Shown here in pieces: positions 8,333 to 18,661 of a DNA stretch of 64,000 bases (its first letter is position 1; the number at the start of each line of letters is the position of its first letter). Source of the DNA: Pseudomonas paralactis (GTDB lineage Bacteria > Pseudomonadota > Gammaproteobacteria > Pseudomonadales > Pseudomonadaceae); the NCBI RefSeq assembly GCF_001439735.1, contig NZ_JYLN01000003.1, positions 434,001 through 498,000 of the forward strand. Direction: 5' to 3'. A model generated the notes under the pieces. The model ran no database searches. It saw nothing but the letters and a program-made list of their open reading frames with translations, and was not told where the DNA came from. Made by a program: the position numbers and the translations under genes.

Positions 8333-9691
8333 ATGAGTAACAACCTCGACCAGCTCACCGATTGGTTGAAAGACCACAAGATCACAGAAGTCGAATGCAT
8401 GATTGGCGACCTCACCGGTATTACCCGGGGCAAGATCTCGCCGACCAACAAGTTCATCGCCGAAAAAGGCATGCGCCTGCCCGAAAGCGTTCTGTTGCAG
8501 ACCGTGACCGGCGACTATGTCGAAGACGACATCTATTACGAATTGCTCGACCCGGCCGACATCGACATGATCTGCCGCCCCGACCAGAACGCGGTATTCC
8601 TGGTGCCCTGGGCTATCGAGCCAACCGCTCAGGTGATCCACGACACCTACGACAAGCAAGGCAACCCGATCGAGCTGTCGCCGCGCAACGTGCTCAAGAA
8701 AGTCCTCAAACTCTACTCCGACCGCGGCTGGCAGCCCATCGTGGCGCCGGAGATGGAGTTCTACCTGACCAAGCGCTGCGAAGACCCGGACTTCCCGCTG
8801 CAACCGCCGATTGGCCGCTCCGGCCGCCCGGAAACCGGCCGCCAGTCCTTCTCTATAGAAGCAGCCAACGAATTCGACCCGCTGTTCGAAGACGTCTACG
8901 ACTGGTGCGAACTGCAGGAGCTGGACCTCGACACCCTGATCCACGAAGACGGCACCGCGCAGATGGAAATCAACTTCCGTCACGGCGATGCGCTGTCTCT
9001 GGCCGACCAGATCCTGGTGTTCAAGCGCACCATGCGTGAAGCCGCGCTCAAGCACGATGTGGCCGCCACCTTCATGGCCAAGCCGATGACCGGCGAGCCC
9101 GGCAGCGCGATGCACCTGCACCAGAGCATCATCGACATCGCCACCGGCAAGAACGTCTTCTCCAATGAAGACGGGACCATGAGCCAGCTGTTCCTCAACC
9201 ACATTGGTGGCCTGCAGAAATTCATCCCTGAATTGCTGCCGTTGTTCGCCCCCAACGTGAACTCGTTCCGCCGCTTCCTGCCCGACACCTCGGCGCCGGT
9301 GAACGTGGAATGGGGCGAAGAGAACCGCACCGTCGGCCTGCGCGTACCGGATGCCGGCCCGCAGAACCGTCGCGTGGAAAACCGCCTGCCGGGTGCCGAC
9401 GCCAACCCTTACCTGGCGATTGCCGCCAGTTTGTTGTGTGGCTACATCGGCATGGTCGAAGGCCATAACCCGAGCGCGCCCGTGGTCGGCCGTGGGTACG
9501 AGCGCCGCAATCTGCGCCTGCCGTTGACCATCGAAGACGCCCTTGAGCGTATGGAAAACAGCAAGACCATCGAGAAATACCTGGGGCAAAAGTTCATCAC
9601 AGGCTACGTCGCGGTCAAGCGGGCCGAGCATGAAAACTTCAAGCGCGTGATCAGTTCGTGGGAGCGGGAATTCCTGCTCTTCGCCGTCTGA
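8333..9691 (+). CDS. spuB: Gamma-glutamylpolyamine synthetase SpuB (glutamine synthetase family)
   Basis: A second glutamine-synthetase-family gamma-glutamylpolyamine ligase, here the first gene of the spu operon. The 452-residue product carries VAPEMEFYLTKR, AQMEINFRHGDA, GSAMHLHQS, ENRTVGLRVPDA and RVENRLPGADANPYLAIA. The ATG at 8333 is preferred over the in-frame ATG at 8300 because AGAGG precedes it and the length matches SpuB. The two synthetases differ clearly, so they may prefer different amines (mono- against diamine), which sequence alone cannot show. Confidence 0.85.
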   Translation: MSNNLDQLTDWLKDHKITEVECMIGDLTGITRGKISPTNKFIAEKGMRLPESVLLQTVTGDYVEDDIYYELLDPADIDMICRPDQNAVFLVPWAIEPTAQVIHDTYDKQGNPIELSPRNVLKKVLKLYSDRGWQPIVAPEMEFYLTKRCEDPDFPLQPPIGRSGRPETGRQSFSIEAANEFDPLFEDVYDWCELQELDLDTLIHEDGTAQMEINFRHGDALSLADQILVFKRTMREAALKHDVAATFMAKPMTGEPGSAMHLHQSIIDIATGKNVFSNEDGTMSQLFLNHIGGLQKFIPELLPLFAPNVNSFRRFLPDTSAPVNVEWGEENRTVGLRVPDAGPQNRRVENRLPGADANPYLAIAASLLCGYIGMVEGHNPSAPVVGRGYERRNLRLPLTIEDALERMENSKTIEKYLGQKFITGYVAVKRAEHENFKRVISSWEREFLLFAV

Positions 9692-9749
9692 TGCGCCGGG
9701 CGCGTCGTAGGAAAGACGCGCCTTCACCTGAAAAGTCTAGGAGATTGGT

Positions 9750-11114
9750 ATGTCCGGCAACAACCCGCAAACCCGTGAATGGCAAGCCTTGAGCAATGAT
9801 CACCACCTGGCGCCGTTCAGCGACTTCAAGCAATTGAAAGAGAAAGGCCCAAGGATCATCACCAAAGCCCACGGCGTTTACCTGTGGGACAGCGAAGGCA
9901 ACAAGATCCTCGACGGCATGGCCGGCCTGTGGTGCGTGGCGATCGGCTATGGTCGCGACGAACTGGCTGACGCCGCCGCCAAACAGATGAAAGAGCTGCC
10001 TTACTACAACCTGTTCTTCCAGACCGCTCACCCGCCGGTGCTTGAACTGGCTAAAGTCATTTCCGAAGTCGCACCCGCCGGCATGAACCATGTGTTCTTC
10101 ACCGGCTCCGGCTCCGAAGGCAACGACACCATGTTGCGCATGGTCCGCCACTACTGGGCGATCAAGGGCCAGCCAAACAAGAAAACCATCATTGCCCGCA
10201 AGAATGGCTACCACGGCTCTACCGTGGCCGGCGCCAGCCTGGGCGGCATGACCTATATGCACGAGCAGGGCGACTTGCCGATCCCGGGCATTACCCACAT
10301 CGCGCAGCCGTACTGGTTTGGCGAAGGCGGCGACATGAGCCCCGAGGAATTCGGTGTGTGGGCGGCCAACCAGTTGGAAGAGAAAATCCTGGAGCTGGGC
10401 GTGGACAACGTCGGCGCCTTTATTGCCGAGCCGATCCAGGGTGCCGGTGGCGTGATCGTGCCGCCTGCCACGTACTGGCCGCGCATCAAGGAAATTCTCG
10501 CCAAGTACGACATCCTGTTTGTCGCCGACGAAGTGATCTGCGGTTTTGGCCGTACCGGTGAGTGGTTCGGTAGCGATTTCTACGACCTCAAGCCGCACAT
10601 GATGACCATCGCCAAGGGCCTGACCTCGGGCTACGTGCCCATGGGCGGCCTGATCGTGCGCGACGAAGTGGTGGCGGTGCTCAACGAAGGGGGCGATTTC
10701 AACCACGGTTTTACCTACTCCGGTCACCCGGTAGCCGCAGCCGTGGCCCTGGAAAACATCCGCATCCTGCGCGATGAAAAAATAGTCAGCCGTGTACACG
10801 ACGAAACGGCACCGTATTTGCAGAAACGTCTGAGGGAACTGGCTGATCACCCGCTGGTGGGCGAAGTGCGCGGCGTGGGTATGCTCGGTGCGATCGAGCT
10901 GGTGCAGGACAAGGCCACGCGCAAGCGTCATGAAGGCAAGGGCGCCGGCATGATCTGCCGAACCTTCTGCTTCGAGAATGGCCTGATCATGCGCGCCGTG
11001 GGCGACACCATGATCATTTCGCCGCCGCTGGTGATCAGCCAGGCAGAAATCGACGAGCTGGTGACCAAGGCCCGTCATTGCCTGGACCTGACGTTGGCGG
11101 CATTGCAGGGCTGA
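9750..11114 (+). CDS. spuC: Polyamine:pyruvate aminotransferase SpuC
   Basis: A class III PLP aminotransferase acting on putrescine or related amines with pyruvate. The 454 residues show the PLP phosphate site FFTGSGSEGND, Asp260 in VADEVICGFGRTG contacting the pyridine ring, and the Schiff-base Lys289 in MTIAKGLTSGYVPMG. The gene follows spuB by 58 nt with AGGAG before ATG. It offers a direct transamination route beside gamma-glutamylation, which may partly explain how the pathway works without a linked spuA. Confidence 0.93.
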   Translation: MSGNNPQTREWQALSNDHHLAPFSDFKQLKEKGPRIITKAHGVYLWDSEGNKILDGMAGLWCVAIGYGRDELADAAAKQMKELPYYNLFFQTAHPPVLELAKVISEVAPAGMNHVFFTGSGSEGNDTMLRMVRHYWAIKGQPNKKTIIARKNGYHGSTVAGASLGGMTYMHEQGDLPIPGITHIAQPYWFGEGGDMSPEEFGVWAANQLEEKILELGVDNVGAFIAEPIQGAGGVIVPPATYWPRIKEILAKYDILFVADEVICGFGRTGEWFGSDFYDLKPHMMTIAKGLTSGYVPMGGLIVRDEVVAVLNEGGDFNHGFTYSGHPVAAAVALENIRILRDEKIVSRVHDETAPYLQKRLRELADHPLVGEVRGVGMLGAIELVQDKATRKRHEGKGAGMICRTFCFENGLIMRAVGDTMIISPPLVISQAEIDELVTKARHCLDLTLAALQG

Positions 11115-11248
11115 GTAGATAAATGCGGGGGCCGGTTGAAAGCGGGCCCCTGAACTTGCCAGACTGTCGTCCTGTTTTGTTGCCCTTTGGCTGGGCCCGA
11201 AACATACACAATGTGCGGCCCAAAAAAGAAAAATCGGAGCATCACCCA

Positions 11249-12358
11249 ATGAAGGCATTAGGTTTGAAAAACGCTGGCAAGACCCTCCTGGCCTTGTCCC
11301 TGATGGGCGCAATGGCGAGCGCGGCCCAGGCCGCCGATAAAGTGCTGCACGTCTACAACTGGTCCGACTACATTGCACCGGACACCATCGCCAACTTTGA
11401 AAAAGAGTCGGGCATCAAAGTGGTGTACGACGTGTTCGATAGCAACGAGACCCTGGAAGCCAAGTTGCTGGCAGGCAAGTCCGGCTACGACATCGTCGTG
11501 CCGTCCAACAGCTTCCTTGCCAAGCAGATCAAGGCCGGTGTCTACCAGGAGCTGGACAAGTCCAAGCTGTCCAACTACGACAACCTGAACAAATCCCTGC
11601 TCAAGGCCGTATCGGTCAGCGACCCGGACAACAAGCACGCCTTCCCGTACATGTGGGGCTCAATGGGCATCGGCTACAACCCGGAGAAGGTCAAGGCCGC
11701 ATTGGGCGTGGACAAGATCGACTCATGGGACGTACTGATGAAGCCGGAAAACATCGCCAAGCTGAAAAGCTGCGGCGTGAGTTTCCTCGATTCGCCAACC
11801 GAAATGCTGCCGGTAGCGCTGCATTACCTGGGCCTGCCGACCGACACCCAGAAGAAGGCTGATCTGAAACAGGCCGAAGACCTGTTCATGAAAATCCGTC
11901 CGTCGATCGGCTACTTCCACTCCTCCAAGTACATCTCCGACCTGGCCAACGGCAACATCTGCGTGGCTGTGGGTTACTCGGGCGACATCGAACAGGCCAA
12001 AACCCGCGCAGCTGAAGCCGGGGGCAAGGTCAAGATCGCCTATGACATTCCGAAGGAAGGTGCTGGCAGCTTCTTCGACATGGTCGCCATTCCCAAGGAT
12101 GCCGAGAACGTCGAGGCTGCCTACGCATTCATGAACTACCTGCTCAAGCCAGACGTCATGGCCGCGATCACCAACAGTGTGCGTTTCCCGAACGGTAATG
12201 AGAAAGCCACCGCCCTGGTTGATAAAGACATCACCAGCGATCCGGGTATTTATCCGTCGGCCGAAGTGCAATCCAAGCTCTACGCCATTGCCGACATGCC
12301 GGCGGCAACTCAGCGTGAAATGACCCGTAGCTGGACCAAGATCAAATCGGGCAAGTAA
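11249..12358 (+). CDS. spuD: Polyamine ABC transporter, periplasmic binding protein (SpuD-like)
   Basis: A PotF/SpuD-type periplasmic receptor, 369 residues, with signal peptide cleaved near SAAQAA-D. The mature N-terminus [20 protein letters not shown] carries the conserved WSDY that contacts the polyamine. In PAO1, SpuD prefers putrescine and SpuE spermidine; the same assignment here is by order and similarity. GGAG lies 10 nt before the ATG; an in-frame upstream start at 11123 would put sequence before the signal peptide and is rejected. A GC-rich hairpin (about 11128-11150) precedes the gene. Confidence 0.88.
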   Translation: MKALGLKNAGKTLLALSLMGAMASAAQAADKVLHVYNWSDYIAPDTIANFEKESGIKVVYDVFDSNETLEAKLLAGKSGYDIVVPSNSFLAKQIKAGVYQELDKSKLSNYDNLNKSLLKAVSVSDPDNKHAFPYMWGSMGIGYNPEKVKAALGVDKIDSWDVLMKPENIAKLKSCGVSFLDSPTEMLPVALHYLGLPTDTQKKADLKQAEDLFMKIRPSIGYFHSSKYISDLANGNICVAVGYSGDIEQAKTRAAEAGGKVKIAYDIPKEGAGSFFDMVAIPKDAENVEAAYAFMNYLLKPDVMAAITNSVRFPNGNEKATALVDKDITSDPGIYPSAEVQSKLYAIADMPAATQREMTRSWTKIKSGK

Positions 12359-12369
12359 GCCTTAAAACC

Positions 12370-12459
12370 TGTGGGAGGGGGCTTGCCCCCGATGACGGAG
12401 TGTCAGTCGGCGATTCTCTCGGATGGTACATCGCCATCGGGGGCAAGCCTCCTCCCACA
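12370..12459. repeat. REPIN, type B, between spuD and spuE
   Basis: TGTGGGAGGGGGCTTGCC-type halves in inverted orientation around a loop containing GTGTCAGTC. It sits inside the operon and may set different mRNA levels of the two binding proteins. Confidence 0.9.
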
Positions 12460-12555
12460 AATTAGATCAAAGAAAGTTTTGCCGGATCGGTTTATCGAGG
12501 GTAAGTTGCGCGCCGGTTTTGTTGCCGGGCAACAACTTTGGGCCCAACTATTTAA

Positions 12556-13662
<1,107 letters not shown>

Positions 13663-13726
13663 GGCTCAAACTATCCAAGGCTGGCCCGTATTGGGCGAGC
13701 TGCACTCTTTTTTGGGAGTTTCGTAA

Positions 13727-14869
13727 ATGGCAGTTGCCTCCGGCGCCTATAAGAAAGCCCTCGAGGGCGACCAGACACCGAAAAAGGTGCTGGTCAAAAT
13801 CGACCGGGTCACGAAGAAGTTCGACGAGACGATTGCGGTGGACGATGTGTCCCTGGAAATCAAGAAAGGCGAGATCTTCGCCTTGCTCGGCGGCTCGGGT
13901 TCGGGCAAGTCCACCTTGCTGCGCATGCTTGCAGGTTTCGAGCGCCCAACCGAAGGCCGCATCTACCTGGACGGCGTGGACATCACCGACATGCCGCCCT
14001 ACGAGCGGCCGATCAACATGATGTTCCAATCCTACGCGCTGTTCCCGCACATGACCGTAGCGCAGAACATCGCGTTCGGCCTGCAGCAGGACAAGATCCC
14101 CAAGGCCGAAGTCGACGCCCGCGTGGCCGAGATGCTCAAGCTGGTGCAGATGAGCCAGTACGCCAAGCGCAAGCCGCACCAATTGTCCGGCGGCCAGCGC
14201 CAGCGTGTGGCCCTGGCCCGTTCCCTGGCCAAACGCCCGAAACTGCTGCTGCTCGATGAGCCGATGGGCGCCCTGGACAAGAAGCTGCGTTCGCAGATGC
14301 AACTGGAACTTGTGGAAATCATCGAGCGCGTCGGCGTGACCTGCGTGATGGTGACCCACGACCAGGAAGAGGCCATGACCATGGCCGAACGCATCGCCAT
14401 CATGCACCTGGGCTGGATCGCTCAGATCGGCAGCCCGATCGACATCTACGAAACCCCTACCAGCCGCCTGGTGTGCGAGTTCATCGGCAACGTCAATATC
14501 TTCGACACCCAGGTGGTGGACGACGCCGAAGGCCACGCGGTGCTCAAGTGCCCGGACCTGGATCGCGACATTTACGTAGGCTACGGCATCGCCACCTCGG
14601 TGGAAGACAAGTCGGTGACCTACGCGATTCGCCCGGAAAAACTGCTGGTCACCACCGAAATGCCAACCTGCGAGCACAACTGGTCCAGCGGCAAGGTGCA
14701 CGACATTGCTTACCTGGGCGGCCACTCGGTGTTCTACGTGGAGCTGCCGAGCGGCAAGCTGGTGCAGTCCTTTGTTGCCAACGCCGAACGCCGTGGCCAG
14801 CGCCCAACCTGGGGTGATCAGGTGTACGTGTGGTGGGAAGACGACAGCGGCGTGGTACTTCGCTCATGA
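13727..14869 (+). CDS. spuF: Polyamine ABC transporter ATP-binding protein SpuF
   Basis: PotG-type ATPase, 380 residues. Walker A GGSGSGKST, Q-loop MFQSYALFPHMTV, signature LSGGQRQR, Walker B LLLLDEPMGALD and MVTHDQEEAM are intact. The C-terminal TOBE domain (about 285-375) is typical of polyamine/iron importers. It overlaps spuG by ATGA. Confidence 0.94.
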   Translation: MAVASGAYKKALEGDQTPKKVLVKIDRVTKKFDETIAVDDVSLEIKKGEIFALLGGSGSGKSTLLRMLAGFERPTEGRIYLDGVDITDMPPYERPINMMFQSYALFPHMTVAQNIAFGLQQDKIPKAEVDARVAEMLKLVQMSQYAKRKPHQLSGGQRQRVALARSLAKRPKLLLLDEPMGALDKKLRSQMQLELVEIIERVGVTCVMVTHDQEEAMTMAERIAIMHLGWIAQIGSPIDIYETPTSRLVCEFIGNVNIFDTQVVDDAEGHAVLKCPDLDRDIYVGYGIATSVEDKSVTYAIRPEKLLVTTEMPTCEHNWSSGKVHDIAYLGGHSVFYVELPSGKLVQSFVANAERRGQRPTWGDQVYVWWEDDSGVVLRS

Positions 14870-15786
14870 ACATGAAGAAATTCAAGCGGCGCTTGGATCG
14901 CATCGTGCCCAATGGCAAGCAGGTGGTCATCGGGATTCCCTTCCTCTGGCTGTTCCTGTTTTTCGCACTGCCGTTTTTCATCGTGCTGAAAATCAGCTTT
15001 GCCGAAGCCGATGTGGCGATCCCGCCCTATACCGAGATCTATACCTACGTTGAGCAAAAGCTGGAGGTGGTGCTGAACCTGGCCAACTACAGCTTGCTGG
15101 CGGGCGACGAGTTGTACATCGCCGCTTACCTGGGCTCGCTGAAGATGGCGTTTTTCAGCACGCTGCTGTGCCTGCTGATCGGCTACCCGATGGCCTACGC
15201 CATCGCTACCTCGCGCAAAGAGATGCAGACCGTGCTGGTGCTGCTGATCATGATGCCCACCTGGACCGCGATCCTGATCCGGGTGTATGCGTGGATGGGC
15301 ATTCTCAGCAACAACGGTTTGCTCAATGGCTTCCTGATGTCCATGGGGCTGATCAGCGAACCCTTGCAGATCCTCAACACCAACGTCGCGGTGTATATCG
15401 GCGTGGTCTACTCGTACCTGCCGTTCATGATCCTGCCGCTGTACGCCAACCTGGTCAAACACGACCAGAGCCTGCTCGAAGCTGCTTCGGACCTCGGTTC
15501 GAGTACCTTCAACAGCTTCTGGAAAATCACTGTGCCGCTGTCCAAGAACGGCATCATCGCCGGCTGCATGTTGGTGTTTATCCCGGTGGTGGGCGAGTTC
15601 GTGATTCCTGAACTGCTCGGCGGCCCGGAAACCCTGATGATCGGTAAAGTGTTGTGGCAGGAATTCTTCAACAACCGTGACTGGCCGGTGGCGTCTGCCC
15701 TGGCGGTGGTGATGCTGGCGATCCTGATCGTGCCGATCATTCTGTTCAACCGTAGCCAGGCCAAAGAGCTGGAGGGCAAGATATGA
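14866..15786 (+). CDS. spuG: Polyamine ABC transporter permease SpuG
   Basis: PotH-type inner-membrane permease, 306 residues, six predicted helices beginning with IGIPFLWLFLFFALPFFIVL. The EAA loop is EAASDLGSSTFNSFWKITVPL. The start is taken at 14866 (ATGA overlap with spuF); a second ATG follows at 14872 and could also serve. It overlaps spuH by ATGA. Confidence 0.94.
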   Translation: MNMKKFKRRLDRIVPNGKQVVIGIPFLWLFLFFALPFFIVLKISFAEADVAIPPYTEIYTYVEQKLEVVLNLANYSLLAGDELYIAAYLGSLKMAFFSTLLCLLIGYPMAYAIATSRKEMQTVLVLLIMMPTWTAILIRVYAWMGILSNNGLLNGFLMSMGLISEPLQILNTNVAVYIGVVYSYLPFMILPLYANLVKHDQSLLEAASDLGSSTFNSFWKITVPLSKNGIIAGCMLVFIPVVGEFVIPELLGGPETLMIGKVLWQEFFNNRDWPVASALAVVMLAILIVPIILFNRSQAKELEGKI

Positions 15787-16667
15787 AGCGCTTTCGTTTC
15801 TCCAGCTTCATGCTGGTCGCAGGCTTGTTGTTCATCTACCTGCCGATGTTGATCCTGGTGATCTACTCGTTCAACGAATCCAAGCTGGTGACAGTGTGGG
15901 GCGGTTGGTCGATCAAGTGGTACGTGGGCCTGCTGGACAACACCCAGTTGATGGGCTCGGTGGCTCGCTCCCTGGAAATCGCCTGCTACACGGCGGTGGC
16001 CGCGGTGGCGCTGGGCACATTGGCGGCCTTTGTGCTCACGCGCATCAGCCAGTTCAAGGGCCGTACGCTGTTTGGCGGCCTGGTGACGGCGCCGTTGGTC
16101 ATGCCTGAGGTGATCACCGGTCTGTCGCTGTTGCTGCTGTTCGTGGCCATGGCGCAGATGATCGGCTGGCCCCAGGAGCGTGGCATCGTCACCATCTGGA
16201 TCGCCCACACGACGTTCTGTGCGGCGTATGTGGCGGTGGTGGTGTCGGCGCGCTTGCGTGAGCTGGACTTGTCGATTGAAGAAGCGGCGATGGACCTGGG
16301 CGCGCGACCCTGGAAGGTGTTCTTCCTGATCACCATCCCGATGATCGCGCCGTCCCTGGCGGCGGGCGGCATGATGTCGTTCGCGCTGTCCCTGGATGAC
16401 CTGGTACTGGCCAGCTTCGTGTCGGGCCCGGGTTCGACCACCTTGCCGATGGAAGTGTTCTCGGCGGTGCGCCTTGGGGTTAAGCCCGAGATCAACGCGG
16501 TGGCGAGCCTGATCCTGTTGGCGGTGTCGTTGGTGACCTTCCTGGTGTGGTTCTTCAGTCGTCGGGCCGAAGAGCATCGCAAGAAGGCCATTCAGCAGGC
16601 GATTGAAGAAGCCGCAGCCGATGGCTGGCAACAGCCGGACAAGCGCCGGGCGCCAGCACCGGTCTAA
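15783..16667 (+). CDS. spuH: Polyamine ABC transporter permease SpuH
   Basis: PotI-type permease, 294 residues, pairing with SpuG to form the channel. The first helix is FMLVAGLLFIYLPMLILVIY, and the EAA loop is EAAMDLGARPWKVFFLITIPM. The C-terminal tail is hydrophilic (RRAEEHRKKAIQQAIEEAAAD). It is the last gene of the spu operon; a REPIN follows 20 nt later. Confidence 0.94.
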   Translation: MKRFRFSSFMLVAGLLFIYLPMLILVIYSFNESKLVTVWGGWSIKWYVGLLDNTQLMGSVARSLEIACYTAVAAVALGTLAAFVLTRISQFKGRTLFGGLVTAPLVMPEVITGLSLLLLFVAMAQMIGWPQERGIVTIWIAHTTFCAAYVAVVVSARLRELDLSIEEAAMDLGARPWKVFFLITIPMIAPSLAAGGMMSFALSLDDLVLASFVSGPGSTTLPMEVFSAVRLGVKPEINAVASLILLAVSLVTFLVWFFSRRAEEHRKKAIQQAIEEAAADGWQQPDKRRAPAPV

Positions 16668-16687
16668 CTGCCGGAACAGGGTGAAAA

Positions 16688-16775
16688 TGTGGGAGCTGGC
16701 TTGCCTGCGATGGCGGTGTATCAGTCACTTATTAGGTGCTGACCCACCGCCATCGCAGGCAAGCCAGCTCCCACA
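16688..16775. repeat. REPIN, type A, after spuH
   Basis: Inverted TGTGGGAGCTGGCTTGCC halves around GGCGGTGTATCAGTCACTTA. It lies between the convergent ends of spuH and the HD-domain gene. Confidence 0.92.
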
Positions 16776-16796
16776 TTTGATTGCATTTCAGGTTGA

Positions 16797-17438
16797 TTAC
16801 ATCGCCCACGGCGACGTGCGGATCACCTGCACAAAATTCATCGGCTTGAACCCCGGCTCCTGGTCCACCAGCACGTCGGTCTTCACATTGCCAAACGTGG
16901 TCTGCGGGCGATGGCGCAAGCCGTCGGCGAAGGCGCAGATGATGCACTCCTTGAACCCTTCACCCCGTGGATGCGCGTGCACCACCGCTTCGCGCTGCGC
17001 GCTGCTGAACGCGGCGTAGTCCATGCCCAGCACATCCATCTCCACCCCGGCGGTCACCAGCGCTACGGTGGGACGCAAGTGTTTCGGCACGCCCGGCGTG
17101 GTGTGCAGGGCGATGGACAACCACACTTGTTCGATATCGTCATCGCTCAACCCATAGGGCTTGAGAAATGCGGCGGCGGCGTTGGCGCCGTCCACTTCAA
17201 AACGCTCGTCGTCACTGCGGTGGCCTTCCACCAGCCCCAGGTCATGGAACATCGCGCCGACGTAGAGCAACTCCGGGTCGTAGGCCAATTGCTTGCGCTC
17301 ACCGCTCAAGGCGCCGAACAGGAAGACTCGGCGCGAATGGTGGTAGAGCAGGTCCGATTCGACGTCGCGGATGTATTCGGTGGTGGCCCTGGCCAAGGTG
17401 CTGTCAGGGATCTGGATACCGGCTATGGTGGTGCTCAT
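16797..17438 (-). CDS. HD-domain metal-dependent hydrolase, cyanamide-hydratase-like
   Basis: A 213-residue HD-superfamily protein. The metal ligands are visible as YHHSRRVFLFG (first His), AMFHDLGL (His-Asp pair) and SIALHTTPGV (later His). The spacing and the FLFG/FHDLGL words resemble the fungal and bacterial cyanamide hydratase-like branch rather than nucleotidases; substrate remains unknown. A good GGAGAT precedes the ATG at 17438. It is divergent from a DJ-1/AraC regulator with a REPIN between, so that regulator may control it. Confidence 0.75.
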   Translation of the reverse strand: MSTTIAGIQIPDSTLARATTEYIRDVESDLLYHHSRRVFLFGALSGERKQLAYDPELLYVGAMFHDLGLVEGHRSDDERFEVDGANAAAAFLKPYGLSDDDIEQVWLSIALHTTPGVPKHLRPTVALVTAGVEMDVLGMDYAAFSSAQREAVVHAHPRGEGFKECIICAFADGLRHRPQTTFGNVKTDVLVDQEPGFKPMNFVQVIRTSPWAM

Positions 17439-17557
17439 GGTGGATCTCCTCTGGAAAGATTCCAGTCTGGTCCCATGACCCTGAAGCGGCTATCGCCACA
17501 GGGAGGCGATCCCGGCCAATGTGCCGCCACATCGTGCCAAGCATGTAGGCGATCCCC

Positions 17558-17644
17558 TGTGGGAGCTGGCTTGCCTGCGATAGCATCACCTCGGTGTACC
17601 TGAGGTACCGAGTCATCTGCATCGCAGGCAAGCCAGCTCCCACA
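17558..17644. repeat. REPIN, type A, in HD/GlxA divergent region
   Basis: Inverted type-A halves; the loop carries CCTCGGTGTACCTGAGGTACCGAG, itself able to form a small hairpin. It leaves only about 40 bp before the regulator start and about 120 bp before the HD gene. Confidence 0.92.
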
Positions 17645-17685
17645 AGGGGGTCGCGTTTATCCAGTTAAAAAAGGTGTTTGTGACC

Positions 17686-18651
17686 ATGGGCAAAACTGTC
17701 GCGATCCTGATCTTTCCCGGGGTCCAGTCACTGGATGTGACCGGGCCGATGGATGTGTTCTGCGAGGCCAATCGCTTCCTGGCGCCCGACGATCACTACC
17801 GCCTGGAAGTGATCGGTTTCGGCCGCGGTACTCTGGCTGCCTCCAATGGCCTGTCATTGCAGGCCCACACGCACTACAGCGAAGCCCTGCAGCCCTACGA
17901 CTTGTTGCTGGTCGCCGGTGGTCCACAGTTGCCCTTTGAAGACTTTGGTTCCGAGTTTGACGGCTGGCTGCGCGCTGCCGCCGCGAAGGCACAACGCTTC
18001 GGCTCGATCTGCAATGGCGCCTTCATGTTGGCCCGCGCCGGCCTGCTGGACGGTAAAACCGTCACCACCCACTGGAATGATGCCGCCAGCCTGGCGCGCC
18101 TGTGCCCTTCGGCCCAGGTCGAGGCCGACCGTCTCTATGTGCAGGACGGCAAGCTTTACACCTCGGCCGGGGTTACGGCAGGTATCGACCTGTCGCTGTA
18201 CCTGCTGGCCCAGGATCACGGCCCGGAAGTGGCGCTGAGCGTGGCCAAGCGTCTGGTGGTCTTCACCCAACGCTCGGGCGGGCAATCGCAGTTCAGCCCG
18301 TTCCTTACGCCCCATGCCGAAGCCACCTCGGCGGTGGCGTTGGTGCAGCTATATGTGCTGGCCAACCTGACCGGGGATTTGACCATTGCCGATTTGGCCA
18401 GGGCGGCCCATATGAGTGCGCGCAACTTCTCCCGGGTGTTCGCCCGTGAAGCGCGAATCACGCCAGCGGAGTTTGTCGAGAGAGCGCGGGTGGATGCGGC
18501 GCGGGTGATGCTCGAAAGCAGCCATGCGCCGCTCAAAACGGTGGCCTATCAGTGCGGGTTTCGCGATGCTCAGCACATGCGCAGCGTGTTCAATCGGCGA
18601 CTGGGTGTCACGCCGCAACAATTCAGGCTTAACTTCGCCGCCCCCGCGTAG
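17686..18651 (+). CDS. GlxA-family regulator (DJ-1/PfpI domain plus AraC helix-turn-helix)
   Basis: A 321-residue transcription regulator. Residues 1-170 form a DJ-1/PfpI-like domain (VAILIFPGVQSLDVTGPMDVF; FGSICNGAFMLARAGLL, with Cys at the nucleophile elbow). Residues about 215-315 form the AraC DNA-binding domain (ADLARAAHMSARNFSRVFARE and AYQCGFRDAQHMRSVFNRRLG). The ATG at 17686 follows AAGGTG; a GTG at 17674 is possible. Relatives (GbdR, ArgR, CdhR, DhcR) sense small nitrogen compounds. Its target is unknown; the divergent HD gene is the simplest candidate. Confidence 0.88.
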   Translation: MGKTVAILIFPGVQSLDVTGPMDVFCEANRFLAPDDHYRLEVIGFGRGTLAASNGLSLQAHTHYSEALQPYDLLLVAGGPQLPFEDFGSEFDGWLRAAAAKAQRFGSICNGAFMLARAGLLDGKTVTTHWNDAASLARLCPSAQVEADRLYVQDGKLYTSAGVTAGIDLSLYLLAQDHGPEVALSVAKRLVVFTQRSGGQSQFSPFLTPHAEATSAVALVQLYVLANLTGDLTIADLARAAHMSARNFSRVFAREARITPAEFVERARVDAARVMLESSHAPLKTVAYQCGFRDAQHMRSVFNRRLGVTPQQFRLNFAAPA

Positions 18652-18661
18652 CCATAAACGG

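Noticed and set aside
8297..9727. Long minus-strand frame opposite spuB
   Set aside because: It is an antisense shadow caused by high-GC codon use; the plus strand has full glutamine-synthetase motifs.
11128..11150. GC-rich hairpin before spuD as a terminator
   Set aside because: No T-run follows and the genes on both sides belong to one operon.
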